This document shows positions 12,400 to 22,040 of a stretch of 64,000 nt of DNA, one piece after another. Numbering within the stretch: position 1 is the first letter of the stretch; each line of letters starts with the position of its first letter. The notes under the pieces were generated by a model. That model did no database searches. It was not told the origin of the DNA and saw only the letters and a program-made list of their open reading frames with translations. The position numbers and the translations under genes are program-made. Source of the stretch: Zeugodacus cucurbitae (lineage: Eukaryota; Arthropoda; Insecta; Diptera; Tephritidae); assembly GCF_028554725.1 (NCBI RefSeq), contig NC_071667.1:55855501-55919500 (forward strand), in the 5' to 3' direction.

Positions 12400-14939
12400 T
12401 ATCCGTGAAAAACACCTGGCACACGAAAATGGAACGTTTTGAAATTAAACCCTGAGTAACTGATCTCCGAATTAGACGACCAGATCCCACCCAGTAGCTC
12501 TCCCAAAAATGCAAAGAAAATTGTTGATCACACAATGCTTAATATCACACGAGCTTGTCGCAAATCGATGCCCAAAGCACACAGCAAACACAAAGCAGCA
12601 GTCTACTGGTGGACAGAAAACATCGCCCTACTAAGGCGCACATGTCTTCGTTTTCGCAGAGCGTATACAAGAGCCAGACGCAGAGGAGCCGCACCGGAGG
12701 TAGCCGAACAATATCAAGCGGCGAAAAAAGAGCTTAAGCACGCCATCGATGTGAGCAAAAAGGGAAAATGGGAGAAACTAAGAGGCGACATTAACGAAAA
12801 CCCGTGGGGATTCGGGTATAAATTAGTAATGAAGAAACTGGGAGCCCGTGCCAAGCCACCTAACTTAAACGCTGCCAAAATGGATCACATTGTAAGTGTG
12901 CTCTTCCTCACACACGAAAAAAGGCCCAGTGATCCAGAACAGGCTATAAGACAACTGGAAATCCCCAAATTTACTATTGAAGAACTGCAACTAGCCGCAG
13001 GTAAGCTCAAGAACAACAAATCACCCGGCCCGGATGGGATTCCAGCAGAGATACTCAAAAAAATCGCCGAAGAACGACCGCTAGTCCTCCTTAACATGTA
13101 CAACGCCTGCCTCGTAGCTGGAAAATTCCCAGAAGTCTGGAAAAAACAACGGCTTGTCCTTATCAGTAAGGGAAAAGGAGATCCCGGCTTGCCGTCAGCA
13201 TACCGCCCACTATGTATGCTCGACACAGCGGGTAAGCTATATGAAAGACTACTTAAACCTAGACTCCAAGCGGCTATCAGGGAAGCTGGCGGACTTTCCC
13301 CCCGACAACACGGCTTTAGACCCGGCAGATCAACTATAGGAGCTATCAAAAGCGTCATCGAAAGTGTAGAAACCGCGCAGCGCAGATGCCATAAATATAA
13401 ACGAATAGTTCTGTTGGCGACCTTAGATGTCCGAAATGCCTTTAACAGCGCGAGATGGGTGGATATGATCGACGCTCTAGAAAACAACTTTGGGATCCCC
13501 GAATACCTCAACACGGTTTTGCGGAGCTATCTTAGTAACAGGAAACTGTTATATCAGACAAGAGAGGGACCACGTCAAATAGCGGTCACGTCAGGAGCAG
13601 CACAAGGATCCATTTTAGGCCCAGACCTTTGGAATATTAGTTATGACGACATACTGAAACTTGAAATGCCAGACGAGTCGTACCTGATTGGCTACGCAGA
13701 CGATATCGCAGCAGTTATTACAGCCAGAGACACAGAAGAGGCCCGAAGAAAGCTGAACCAAGTCATGATTAGGACGCAAGCATGGCTTGACTCGCACAAT
13801 CTCCAGCTCGCCACAGAAAAAACAGAGCTACTTCTGCTAACAAACAAGCATATACCTCTAGAAGTTAGTATGCAAACGACTACGGATATTCTGAGGACAC
13901 AAAAAACAGTGAACTACCTCGGTGTAAGACTGGACCCCAGGTTAACCTTCTGGGCACAAATCCAGCACGCCGCAGGAAAGGCAGCGAAAATCACTTCCCA
14001 ACTTAGCAGATTAATGGCGAACATTGGGGGGCCCACCCAAGAAAAGAGAAAGCTCCTAATGTCAACCACTATTAGCGTCTTACTATACGGAGCAGAGATT
14101 TGGGCTGATGTGCTAAAAAGGGAGAATCGGCATAAAGTATTGGCCAGAGTGCACCGGACTGCAGCCCTAAGAGTCGCATCAGCTTACCGAACAGTGTCAG
14201 GGGAAGCAATATTAGTTATAAGCGGTAATGCCCCAATTGACCTCCTAGCCTACGAAAGGAAAAAGATATGGGAACTAAAGAAAGTATGTCCAAACAATAA
14301 GAGCGCTATAGAACAAATAAAGAAGGAAACAATACTAGCATGGCAACGAAGATGGGAAAATGATAGCCGCGGCAAATGGACGGCCAAACTCATAAAGGAT
14401 CTAAACTCATGGACAAGCCGCAAATTCGGAGAAGTGGACTACTTCACAACACAGCTGCTATCTGGGCACGGATACTTTAAAAAGTACCTCCACAGAATGG
14501 GAAAAGTCGAAGAGCCGTCCTGCCTATACAACGACGCGACAGAAGACGACGCCGAGCACACATTTTTTAAATGTGAGCATTGGCAACGGGAACGCACAGC
14601 CGTAGAAGACCTGGTTGGCCCAATAGACGCGGATAACATAATCAACGTCATGCTGGAGACCAAGGAAAACTGGAATATTATCCAGAAATACGTAGCCAAC
14701 TTGCTACGCAACAAAAAGCGGGACCTGGACGCAGGTGTGCAGATGTAAATCTCTCTATGAGAAAAATGGAACGCCACCCTGAAGTAATGCGAAAGCGGTT
14801 CCAGGGTGGGCGACGGTTCCTTAGAGGAGGGGTTTTTAGTGGCCTGCAAGTGGCACATACCAATGCTGCGACGACAGCGTTGATGATGCGGTAGGCATTT
14901 TCCACCCCCTCTCCCGCGAAAAAAAAAAAAAATAAAAAA
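12400..14939 (+). mobile_element. R1-clade non-LTR retrotransposon, 5'-truncated
   Basis: The element consists of the 3' half of an ORF2, a short 3' UTR (14749-14918) and an A-rich tail (about 14919-14939), as expected for target-primed LINE insertion with 5' truncation. Coding similarity can be followed upstream of the first ATG to about 12409 (KTPGTRKW, then LNPE), then TAA at 12457-12459 interrupts it. No ORF1 or endonuclease domain is present. GC content (about 48% by eye) is clearly above the flanks. I could not define a target-site duplication. Confidence 0.85.
12535..14748 (+). CDS. LINE ORF2 fragment: reverse transcriptase with C-terminal knuckle
   Basis: An uninterrupted 737-codon frame. 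The RT domain covers roughly residues 140-430: NNKSPGPDG and IPAEILKK (fingers), RPLCMLDTAGKLYERL, HGFRPGRST, LDVRNAFNSA (first catalytic Asp), GAAQGSILGPDLWN and the catalytic YADD box at residues 387-390. The C-terminal part has GHGYFKKYLHRMG, then a knuckle CLYN-(8)-H-(4)-C at residues 663-680, as in R1-clade elements. The usual second Cys of this knuckle is Asn666 here. In R1-type elements this protein nicks target DNA and copies the RNA. Here the endonuclease is missing, so it cannot move alone. The real frame began further upstream; the ATG is only the first after the TAA at 12457. Confidence 0.85.
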   Translation: MLNITRACRKSMPKAHSKHKAAVYWWTENIALLRRTCLRFRRAYTRARRRGAAPEVAEQYQAAKKELKHAIDVSKKGKWEKLRGDINENPWGFGYKLVMKKLGARAKPPNLNAAKMDHIVSVLFLTHEKRPSDPEQAIRQLEIPKFTIEELQLAAGKLKNNKSPGPDGIPAEILKKIAEERPLVLLNMYNACLVAGKFPEVWKKQRLVLISKGKGDPGLPSAYRPLCMLDTAGKLYERLLKPRLQAAIREAGGLSPRQHGFRPGRSTIGAIKSVIESVETAQRRCHKYKRIVLLATLDVRNAFNSARWVDMIDALENNFGIPEYLNTVLRSYLSNRKLLYQTREGPRQIAVTSGAAQGSILGPDLWNISYDDILKLEMPDESYLIGYADDIAAVITARDTEEARRKLNQVMIRTQAWLDSHNLQLATEKTELLLLTNKHIPLEVSMQTTTDILRTQKTVNYLGVRLDPRLTFWAQIQHAAGKAAKITSQLSRLMANIGGPTQEKRKLLMSTTISVLLYGAEIWADVLKRENRHKVLARVHRTAALRVASAYRTVSGEAILVISGNAPIDLLAYERKKIWELKKVCPNNKSAIEQIKKETILAWQRRWENDSRGKWTAKLIKDLNSWTSRKFGEVDYFTTQLLSGHGYFKKYLHRMGKVEEPSCLYNDATEDDAEHTFFKCEHWQRERTAVEDLVGPIDADNIINVMLETKENWNIIQKYVANLLRNKKRDLDAGVQM

Positions 14940-15994
14940 TATCCGTGATATAAATCTGGTTTTAGATTCGGCGACCAATCTCTCGTTCTTACATCGAATT
15001 ATTTATTGACATATAGATTTCGAGATTTTGTATCAAATTAAATTGTCCGATTATTATAGTTTTTAAAACTTCCTTGAGAAAATATCTCCCTTTAATTTAT
15101 TCTACCAATCGGCCGAGGAGACCCAAGAGAACATATTTTCAGAGAATTTGTTACACTCTTTGCGATGAAGCCCTCTCCTATGTTACATCAAAACCATCGG
15201 CAGTGGAACAAAGTAATAATACACACATTCAACTTCTTGCCCTCGGGTATAAAAAAAATTAGAAAAAAAGAACTCTACATGCATTCTATAAGTACTGTAT
15301 GCATGAACATATACTCGTAGGCCGCTAGAATTAAAGGGAATCCAAATAAATAAACAGCTGTGGAATGTTGGACGGCAGACAGTGTGTGCCATTCTCGCAC
15401 AGTGGGCGCACTTTAATTAATCTATTAAAGTGCTCAAAATATTTGCTTAGAAATAAATAAACAAATTTTCCTGCCACTCAATTGAAGCACTATAAATATT
15501 GACAATGCATATTCGGCAATTTGCGTTGATACTCATTAGTTACACTTGACTGCGGTGTCAAGTATTGACATAAATCTCAATTCAACCGAAGTAGTCAGTA
15601 GTCAGCTGTCAGCTCTACCGAAGCCAGTCAGTCGAGCAGGCCGTGACACTGCTGAACCACCGCTGCAGCTAAGCAGTATTCGCGCTGACAGAAGCGCTTT
15701 TTGAATTGAGTTATTTAAAGCTTTAATGGTTTACAGTTATTTAATTTTTGATTGATGGAAATCGATATGGAAATGTCGTAATAGAATGGAAAGTGCCAAA
15801 TAACCATGGAGATGTAATAATAATAATATTTAATAATAGTTATGAAAATAGAGCTACCATTTGAGTGGTGGCACTGTATGTCACACAAATAAATATTTCG
15901 TATATATGATACCAAGTCTCGTATAAGTGAAAATCATATAAAAGGTAACTGACAGCTGGTAATATTTCCTCTTTATCTCGTAAAAAATATAATA
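14940..15994. other. Intergenic; possible promoter-like stretch near 15540-15700
   Basis: Mostly AT-rich. The part at about 15570-15700 is more GC-balanced with repeated CAGT/TCAG words (GTAGTCAGTAGTCAGCTGTCAGC, then CCAGTCAGTCGAG), which resemble insect initiator elements. A distant 5' exon could start here. No coding frame is supported. Confidence 0.3.
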
Positions 15995-16259
15995 CAGTGG
16001 AACTTCTCTAACTCGAATCACCATAATCCACAAAAAAACTTCGAGTTAGAGAGACTTCAAGTTATAGAATTTTCATTAAAACATACATTTTTCAAAAACC
16101 TATAATATAGGTTTATACGATGTAGACGGACTGTTCTGACCCGATAGTAAAATTTTAAATTTTGTATTAGCCCTGGTCGAAAAGTTCGATTTATGGAAGG
16201 AAATTTGATTTCTAGCCGCTATTGCCCTTTCAAAAGTTCGAGTTATGGAAATTTCAATG
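15995..16259. mobile_element. MITE, Tc1/mariner (pogo-like) type, 265 bp
   Basis: The left end CAGTGGAACTTCTCTAACTC and the reverse complement of the right end (CATTGAAATTTCCATAACTC) align as imperfect terminal inverted repeats over about 24 bp. TA is present at both outer borders (15993-15994 and 16260-16261). The CAGTGGAA start recalls pogo/Tigger-type ends. It is non-coding. Subterminal inverted words (CTAACTCGAA against TTCGAGTTAGAG) add internal fold-back structure. Confidence 0.6.
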
Positions 16260-16411
16260 TATAATAATTACGAGGGTACAAAAAAATTTTCGAACAAGGT
16301 CAGCTCTGAAGTTTTTTTATAGGCCAGTATGAAGGCTGAGGTATATTAATATGCTTTGAAAATATACGTATACGTTTCTCACAAACTAAGTTATATAAAA
16401 CAAAATTACCA

Positions 16412-16735
16412 TTTTTATTTATCTATTAGGTCAACTACTTTTCTTCCGCCGTTTTTTGTAAATTTAAGGCTTTTTTCACTTAGGACAGCCTCACCGTACG
16501 TATCCGAAAGCATTCGATGAGCCTCAGCCGCACTTCTCTTGGAATTAAAAAAGAAATGCAAAATTTCCCGCAAATGTCGAAAATTCGGCTCAAAAAGTGA
16601 CATTTTCAGTTGAGAATAAGTGTGGGATGCAAACAGATCTCTACTAACATTTTGTTGGGTTAATGTTGACACAAATGTCCAAGATAGATATAAAAAAAAT
16701 CGATTTAATCGACCAGTGTTTGATCCTAGAGACAT
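16412..16735 (-). pseudogene. mariner transposase N-terminal fragment
   Basis: The minus frame contains HLREILHFFF, KRSAAEAHRMLSDTYGEA and LSEKS, which fit the first helix-turn-helix region of mariner transposases (HLRE...AAE.HRML...YGE). Only about 60 residues of similarity exist and no catalytic domain follows. The likely start is the internal Met before SLFEPNF, not the first Met of the open frame. A dead relic. Confidence 0.55.
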
Positions 16736-16774
16736 CTAGAGAAAAACAGCGGAAGCAAAGTTGTAGACTGAATA

Positions 16775-17629
16775 GTATCCCATCCCACTCTACATGCAAA
16801 GGTTATTTTGAAAACTACTAAAAATGCGTTATCTCATTAAAGAAAAACGTTGGAAATATTAAATTTTATAGAAAAGGTGCACAGAGATTGGTATAAAGTT
16901 TTAAAAACTGACGTGGCGTCGCCCACTTTTGGGTCGAAAACCATATCTCAAGAACTGCTCGAACAATTTCAAAATTTGGTATATAAGATTCTCTGGACAC
17001 CCTGATATTACGTATAAAAAAATTGAAAAATCGAAAGCGGTTAACAACCACGGATATTTCCCATAAAACACAATTTTAAATTCCATCTAATTCGTGGACT
17101 TTGGAATATATAAATCGAAAACTAATGAAGATATCGGAAAAAAAATTTGCAGAATGTCAATGTGGCAACATCACTCATTTCAAAATTGATTCGAAATCGA
17201 ACTATAACTTTTCAAGGCCCCTGTAACTCACATGAAGACCTCAGTGCCTATATGTATTTTTTTTACCGAAAATATCGACAAATTTCTCAGCTATTCTAAA
17301 GAAATTCAAAAGGAATATTTTTCTAATAATGTATCTCTATACAAAAATTACTTAGCTCCCATAACCTAATAATAGGGTTTTTAAATATTCGGTGGACTTC
17401 GATATGAGAGATATCTTGAGTGAGGACATAGTCTTGGATTTAATGTAGTTGGTGGCGAGTAAGAGTGAAATCGGTTCTGGAATTACCTCAGACCCCAGAC
17501 CCCATTTACTATATATAATGAATTTCATTATTCTAGTGGGTTTTATTCCAAATATATAGGTCAAATTGTGTGTTAGCTTAATAATATTACATAAATAAAT
17601 TGCGCAAACTTAGCCCTTCCTTACTTGTT
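16775..17629 (+). repeat. Dispersed repeat, 5'-truncated diverged copy
   Basis: It matches the 3' portion of the family: the CTAAAAATGCGTTATCTCATTAA region, GGCGTCGCCCACTTTTGGGTC, ATATCTCAAGAACTGCTCGA, and an ending AAATTGCG...CTTAGCCCTTCCTTACTTGTT. The terminal TTCGGTT hairpin is deleted in this copy. Confidence 0.65.
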
Positions 17630-20491
17630 AAATGTGAAATTATCAAACAAAGGGATGATGTTGGTACCATTATCAGGGTAGTAGAGATTGTCTAATAGTG
17701 TAGTGTTTATGTACTAAATTCAAGAGCATCCACGCACAGGACAACTAATTGTTGACTAAATTAAGGAAAACTTTTTTGACCCATTTCATACAGTAATTTT
17801 TAAAATATACCAAGATGATTTCTTTAGAAAAAAATCTGCTTTTTTATGATGCTCAAAACCTCCGTTTGAAGCTTCAGGTGATAGGTTATCATGAGAATGA
17901 TTTGAAAACACTTGATATAGAGATAGGTTTTTTAGTAAAATTTAATTATAAACGACTTCGGTTCATTTGTTGGTAATACAAACAAACACAGAATTAGTTC
18001 AGTAAAATCAATAAATAGCAATAAATTTTGTTTTTCATTGTGTATGGGGTATATATATGTGCGTTTCGGTAAGACTCTACACTACAATAAAATAGCAAGC
18101 GTACATACATACAAGCTCCCATATGCACTTACATGTAAATATGTATGAGTATTTCATATGCATTTCATTCAGGAACTGCAGTAATAATGCCAATACCACA
18201 AAGTAATTTGAACGCATCGACGCGTAATGCTTTAAGAGCAGAGCAGAGCAGAGTTGCGGCCACCGCATTTACGAGCTATAAACGCATTTGGCCAAACGCA
18301 CAAACACTTAGTGCTAACTGTCGCTCTAAGCACACTATATTTATGTGCGTAATTGTTTGTAAGTGCGTGTGTGTGCGTGCGTATCTGTGCCTGTCAAGCT
18401 GACAAAGAGGCAATTGCTGTTGTCGCCACAGCAGCAGCAGCAGCGATTTTCTTTTGCTTAACCCATTTTGCCGCCAAAGCTTCGCTGAGCTACCAAACGC
18501 ATGAATTTTTTTCTTTTCTAAGCACATGTGTGTGTGTAATCTTTTGTGTGTGTGTGAGCGCATGTGCTGCTGTTGCTCACAAACACACACCAGCGCATTT
18601 GCTGGCGCTGTTCGAAACATAATGCAATGAATTTATTTCGTACTTTGAGATTTTTGAAAAAAAAGCATAGAAAATTGTATTCTTTGCTGAGCGTGGCGCG
18701 CGCATTTAGTTCGCTATTTGCTTTGCTTGCGTGCGGTTCGAGGAAAGCGAAATTATCGTAACGGAAAATAATATTTCATTTATTTCTTTTTGTATGCTAA
18801 CAGTTGTGGCATATATAAGATTGGCAAAAATATAGACGCGTGTGAGAAAAGTGCGCGGATTCCAACAGGTTAAAAAATAATTAAAACGAAAATAAAATTT
18901 ATTAATAATTTGTGGAATTGTTTTGGTTATAGTAAATACATAGAAGTAACAGCTGAAAGCAATTGAAAAAATAATATAATAAAAACAAACACAACAATTA
19001 CAGCAAATGATATAATATTAACTACTACAACAGCGCACATGGCGTATGAGTAACGTCGCTGTCTAAATTAAGTGTTTCAAATTAAAAGGACGATTTATTA
19101 GTGTGTCACATACACACACACAGATATTTGTTTCTCCAATTTGAAATGTTGACGCGGTCATTGCCAATAGTTCAAAATCATTAAAAAAAAATATAAAAAA
19201 AAATTCTGAAAAATGTTCAGTTTTCAAGGTGTTTGCCGATTTCAGAGGAACAAAAAAAACTGAAAATTCAAAATTGGCTCATTGAAAAAAAGTTTTTGAA
19301 ATATACGCGCAAATAAAGCAGCATAATTTTATTTGGCACTGCCTCAGCTGTGCGCCGCATGAGTCACTTGTTGTTTTCTTTTTTGTTTTCGCAGCAAATT
19401 AGAGTGAGCATATAAACAAACAAGCAAAGTGGTACTTTGCTGCTTATTTTGCGCGCGAGTGTAGTTGCAAATGTTAATGATTGAATTTGATTTTTTTCTT
19501 CTTTTTATTTACAATTATTTACATTAAAACATTTTTTTTTAAGTTTTTATGCTCTACTATTCTCAATAGATTTTTCCACATACCTCAGTATATATATTGA
19601 CGCATATTGCCATGTTTACATAGCATGCGTCGATGGAAAATGATTGCTGTACCATATAAATAAGCAAATTTTCCGATTTTCAAATAGTCAGTAACATTAA
19701 TTTTCGTGCGGAATGTTCATGTTCAATGTTCAAGCAAAGTATACACATATACATACACCCATATGTACATATGTTTATATTAAAAAAAAAAACATACTAA
19801 ACTACTCAAAATATTCTTACACACACACATACATACATATATGCATTTGCGTAAGCTTCCTTTGAAATTTGAAATTTTTGTTGCTGCTGTTTTGCGGCCT
19901 AAATCAAGTGCAATATGCACACACTCCCACTCACACCTCACTTTCACATTTGTTTGGTCCAAATCTACTCGTCTCGCCGCGTACCGTGGAGTTCATAAAT
20001 TTCGTTTGTTTATGCTTTCAGTTTATTTTAATTGTTTTGAACTATTTCTGTTTTTTCCTGCCGACTGAAGTGTTTGGCATGGAGGGGGGCCATGCATTAT
20101 TTCCAATGAATTGGTGTTAATGCATTTCGGTTAAGCCTTCGATGCTCACTAAGTGTTTATAGGTAAAATATGATTTTTCACAACATTTAGGTGAACGATA
20201 AGAAAAAAACAAGAAGTACAACTAACAAGTTGTTGTTGGTTTCAAATTTGCATTTAAATACTAGATAACATAATGGTATAGTACTAGGACACAATGGTTG
20301 TGGTTTTTTTATATAGAAAGTTAAGCGTAATTAAAATGAAGTCATAAAACGAGGTTATGTCAAGATTTGATTCCAGAAATACAGAATAATGATAAATTTT
20401 CCAGTATATTGCATGGTATATCTACAAATTCTACAGTTACAGTGATATCCTGAAATATACTATAAATAAAGTTAAGCTATTTTGAGAAATA
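17630..20491. other. Intergenic, no gene recognised
   Basis: This region includes a GC-richer patch at about 18130-18620 with CAG and GTGT runs, and AT-rich flanks with A and T homopolymers. Open frames on both strands here come from simple-sequence composition. A distant promoter or non-coding exon is possible around 18200-18850, but nothing decisive was seen. Confidence 0.4.
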
Positions 20492-20564
20492 AACAAGCAG
20501 GGAAGGGCTAAGATCGGGCGTAACGGAATATTTTGTACCGTCACAATTTATTGATGGAATTCTA

Positions 20565-21639
20565 TTAGGTTGTCCAATATCTCCCTTCCGCTTTTTCGCA
20601 CTTTATTCAATGCTTTATAAAAAGTGTTACTGTAATCGGATTTAGTTCAAATATGCGCCGTTTTGTTGGATAATCTGCTACCATCTAGACGACAATTTCA
20701 TAATACCCCCTCCTAGAAGCCCCCCTCCTTATTTGCGAAGAGCTCGGACAGCCACTTTTCACAAGCCTCTTTTGAATTCAACTTCACACCACTAAGGGTG
20801 TTCGCCATGGACAGGAACAGGTGGTGATCACTTAGCGCTATGTCCGGGCATCCACCATATAATGCGCTAAAATCTCTTATCCGAGCTCTCGTAGCTGCTG
20901 ACGAGTCTTCAACGAAGTTCCCTTCCAATTCCACCAAACACACAGCAAAACCTTCCTGGCCGTCAATCCCAGCTTGGCCACTATTTGGGACGATTCGCCG
21001 GCCTTCGACCACGACCGTTTTCGCTTGATATTGTCGTATGTGATCCATTTTTCGTCGCCAGTCACCATCCGCTTCAAAAATGGGTCGAGTTCGTTCCGTT
21101 TCAGCAGCATATCGTAGGCGTTGATTCGGTCCAGAAGGTTTTTTTGCGTCAAATCATGCGGCACCCAAACTACAAGCTTTTTTGTGTATCCAGCCTTCTG
21201 CAGATGATTTAAAATGGTTTGGTGACTAACTCCCATCTCATGGGCGATGTCACGAGATGCCACATGCCGGTCTTGCTCGATGTTTTTCATGATTTGATCT
21301 GTATTCGTCGTCATAGGTCTTCCGTCGGCTAGCTTATCCACGGTGTTGTTTTCACCCGCTCTGAATCGTCGAAACCATTCCTCCGCAGTTCGAAGTGATA
21401 GAGTTCCATCCACCAAAACACTAGTAATCTCTCGGAACGTTTCTTTAGCGGAACGAAGAAAACTTTAAAATAGCGCGAATTTCGACGTGAGTGAACTCCA
21501 TGTTTACACGTCTATAACCGTTGAACGCAATATCCAAACTAATCATGCATAGCGTCGTTTTGTAGGTTATGTCAAGACCTTTCAATGATATATAGTATTG
21601 CCAGACAAAAAGGCGGAAGGGAGATGTTTGACAACTTAA
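20565..21639 (-). mobile_element. mariner element, 1075 bp, with TIRs and TA duplication
   Basis: The left end TTAGGTTGTCCAATATCTCC and the reverse complement of the right end (TTAAGTTGTCAAACATCTCC) are terminal inverted repeats that continue CTTCCGCYTTTT, about 32 bp with few mismatches. TA flanks both sides (20563-20564, 21640-21641). Intact mariners are near 1.3 kb, so this copy has lost some 200 bp, which agrees with the gap in its transposase. Confidence 0.85.
20715..21501 (-). pseudogene. mariner transposase pseudogene
   Basis: The start is ATG at 21501 (MEFTHVEIRAILKF). Frames then shift near 21440. The second piece has the helix-turn-helix (GVSHQTILNHLQKAGYTKK), the WVPHDLT linker and the first catalytic Asp in TGDEKWITYDN. 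A further shift and an internal deletion remove the second catalytic Asp region after WWNWKGTS. The last piece keeps the third Asp within SDHHLF, as in the D34D triad. With two frameshifts and a missing catalytic residue it cannot be active. It runs opposite to the window and is nested in a dispersed repeat. Confidence 0.85.
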
Positions 21640-22040
21640 TATTAAGATAACACATAATTTGGCCCATATATTCGGCATATAGTCCACTAGAATAACGAAA
21701 ATCATCATATATAGTATATGAGGGCTGAGGTAATCCCTGAAACGATTTAGCTCATTCTCTTCACCAAGCCATATTATATCTAAGATTATACATTAACTTA
21801 ATTTTGCTAAGAAATCTCACATATTAACCGATATACATACATGATATAAAGTCTACCTAGGGGAAATAAGAACATCATTCTCCCCATTTTTGGTACTGAA
21901 GCACATTATTAGAAGAAAAAGATTTCCTCAGAATTTCATTAAAATATTTGAGAGATTTATCGATATTTTCGGTAAAAGATTATTCATAGGTATTGAAGCC
22001 ATTGTACCATTAAACGCATTTCAGAAATTATATACTTTTC

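Larger units (their letters stand above)
20492..22040 (-). repeat. Dispersed repeat, minus-strand copy split by a mariner
   Basis: The left part (20492-20564) is the reverse of the family 3' end (AACAAG...GGAAGGGCTAAG..CGGGCGTAACGGAATATTTTGTAC). The right part (21640 to about 22040) continues with the reverse of the segment just upstream (CCCATATATTCGGCATA, AACGAAAATCATCATAT, GAGGTAATCCCTGAAACGATTT), corresponding to about 48210-48590 in the 47-kb copy. The mariner sits exactly between them. Similarity fades beyond about 22040. Confidence 0.7.

Noticed and set aside
12885..13514. 209-aa minus-strand open frame
   Set aside because: It lies entirely antisense to the LINE reverse transcriptase and is a shadow of its codon usage.
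18145..18622. Several overlapping frames on both strands in the CA/GT-rich patch
   Set aside because: Cys/Val- and His/Thr-rich peptides come from GTGTGT and CAGCAG runs; no splice sites or family similarity support a gene.
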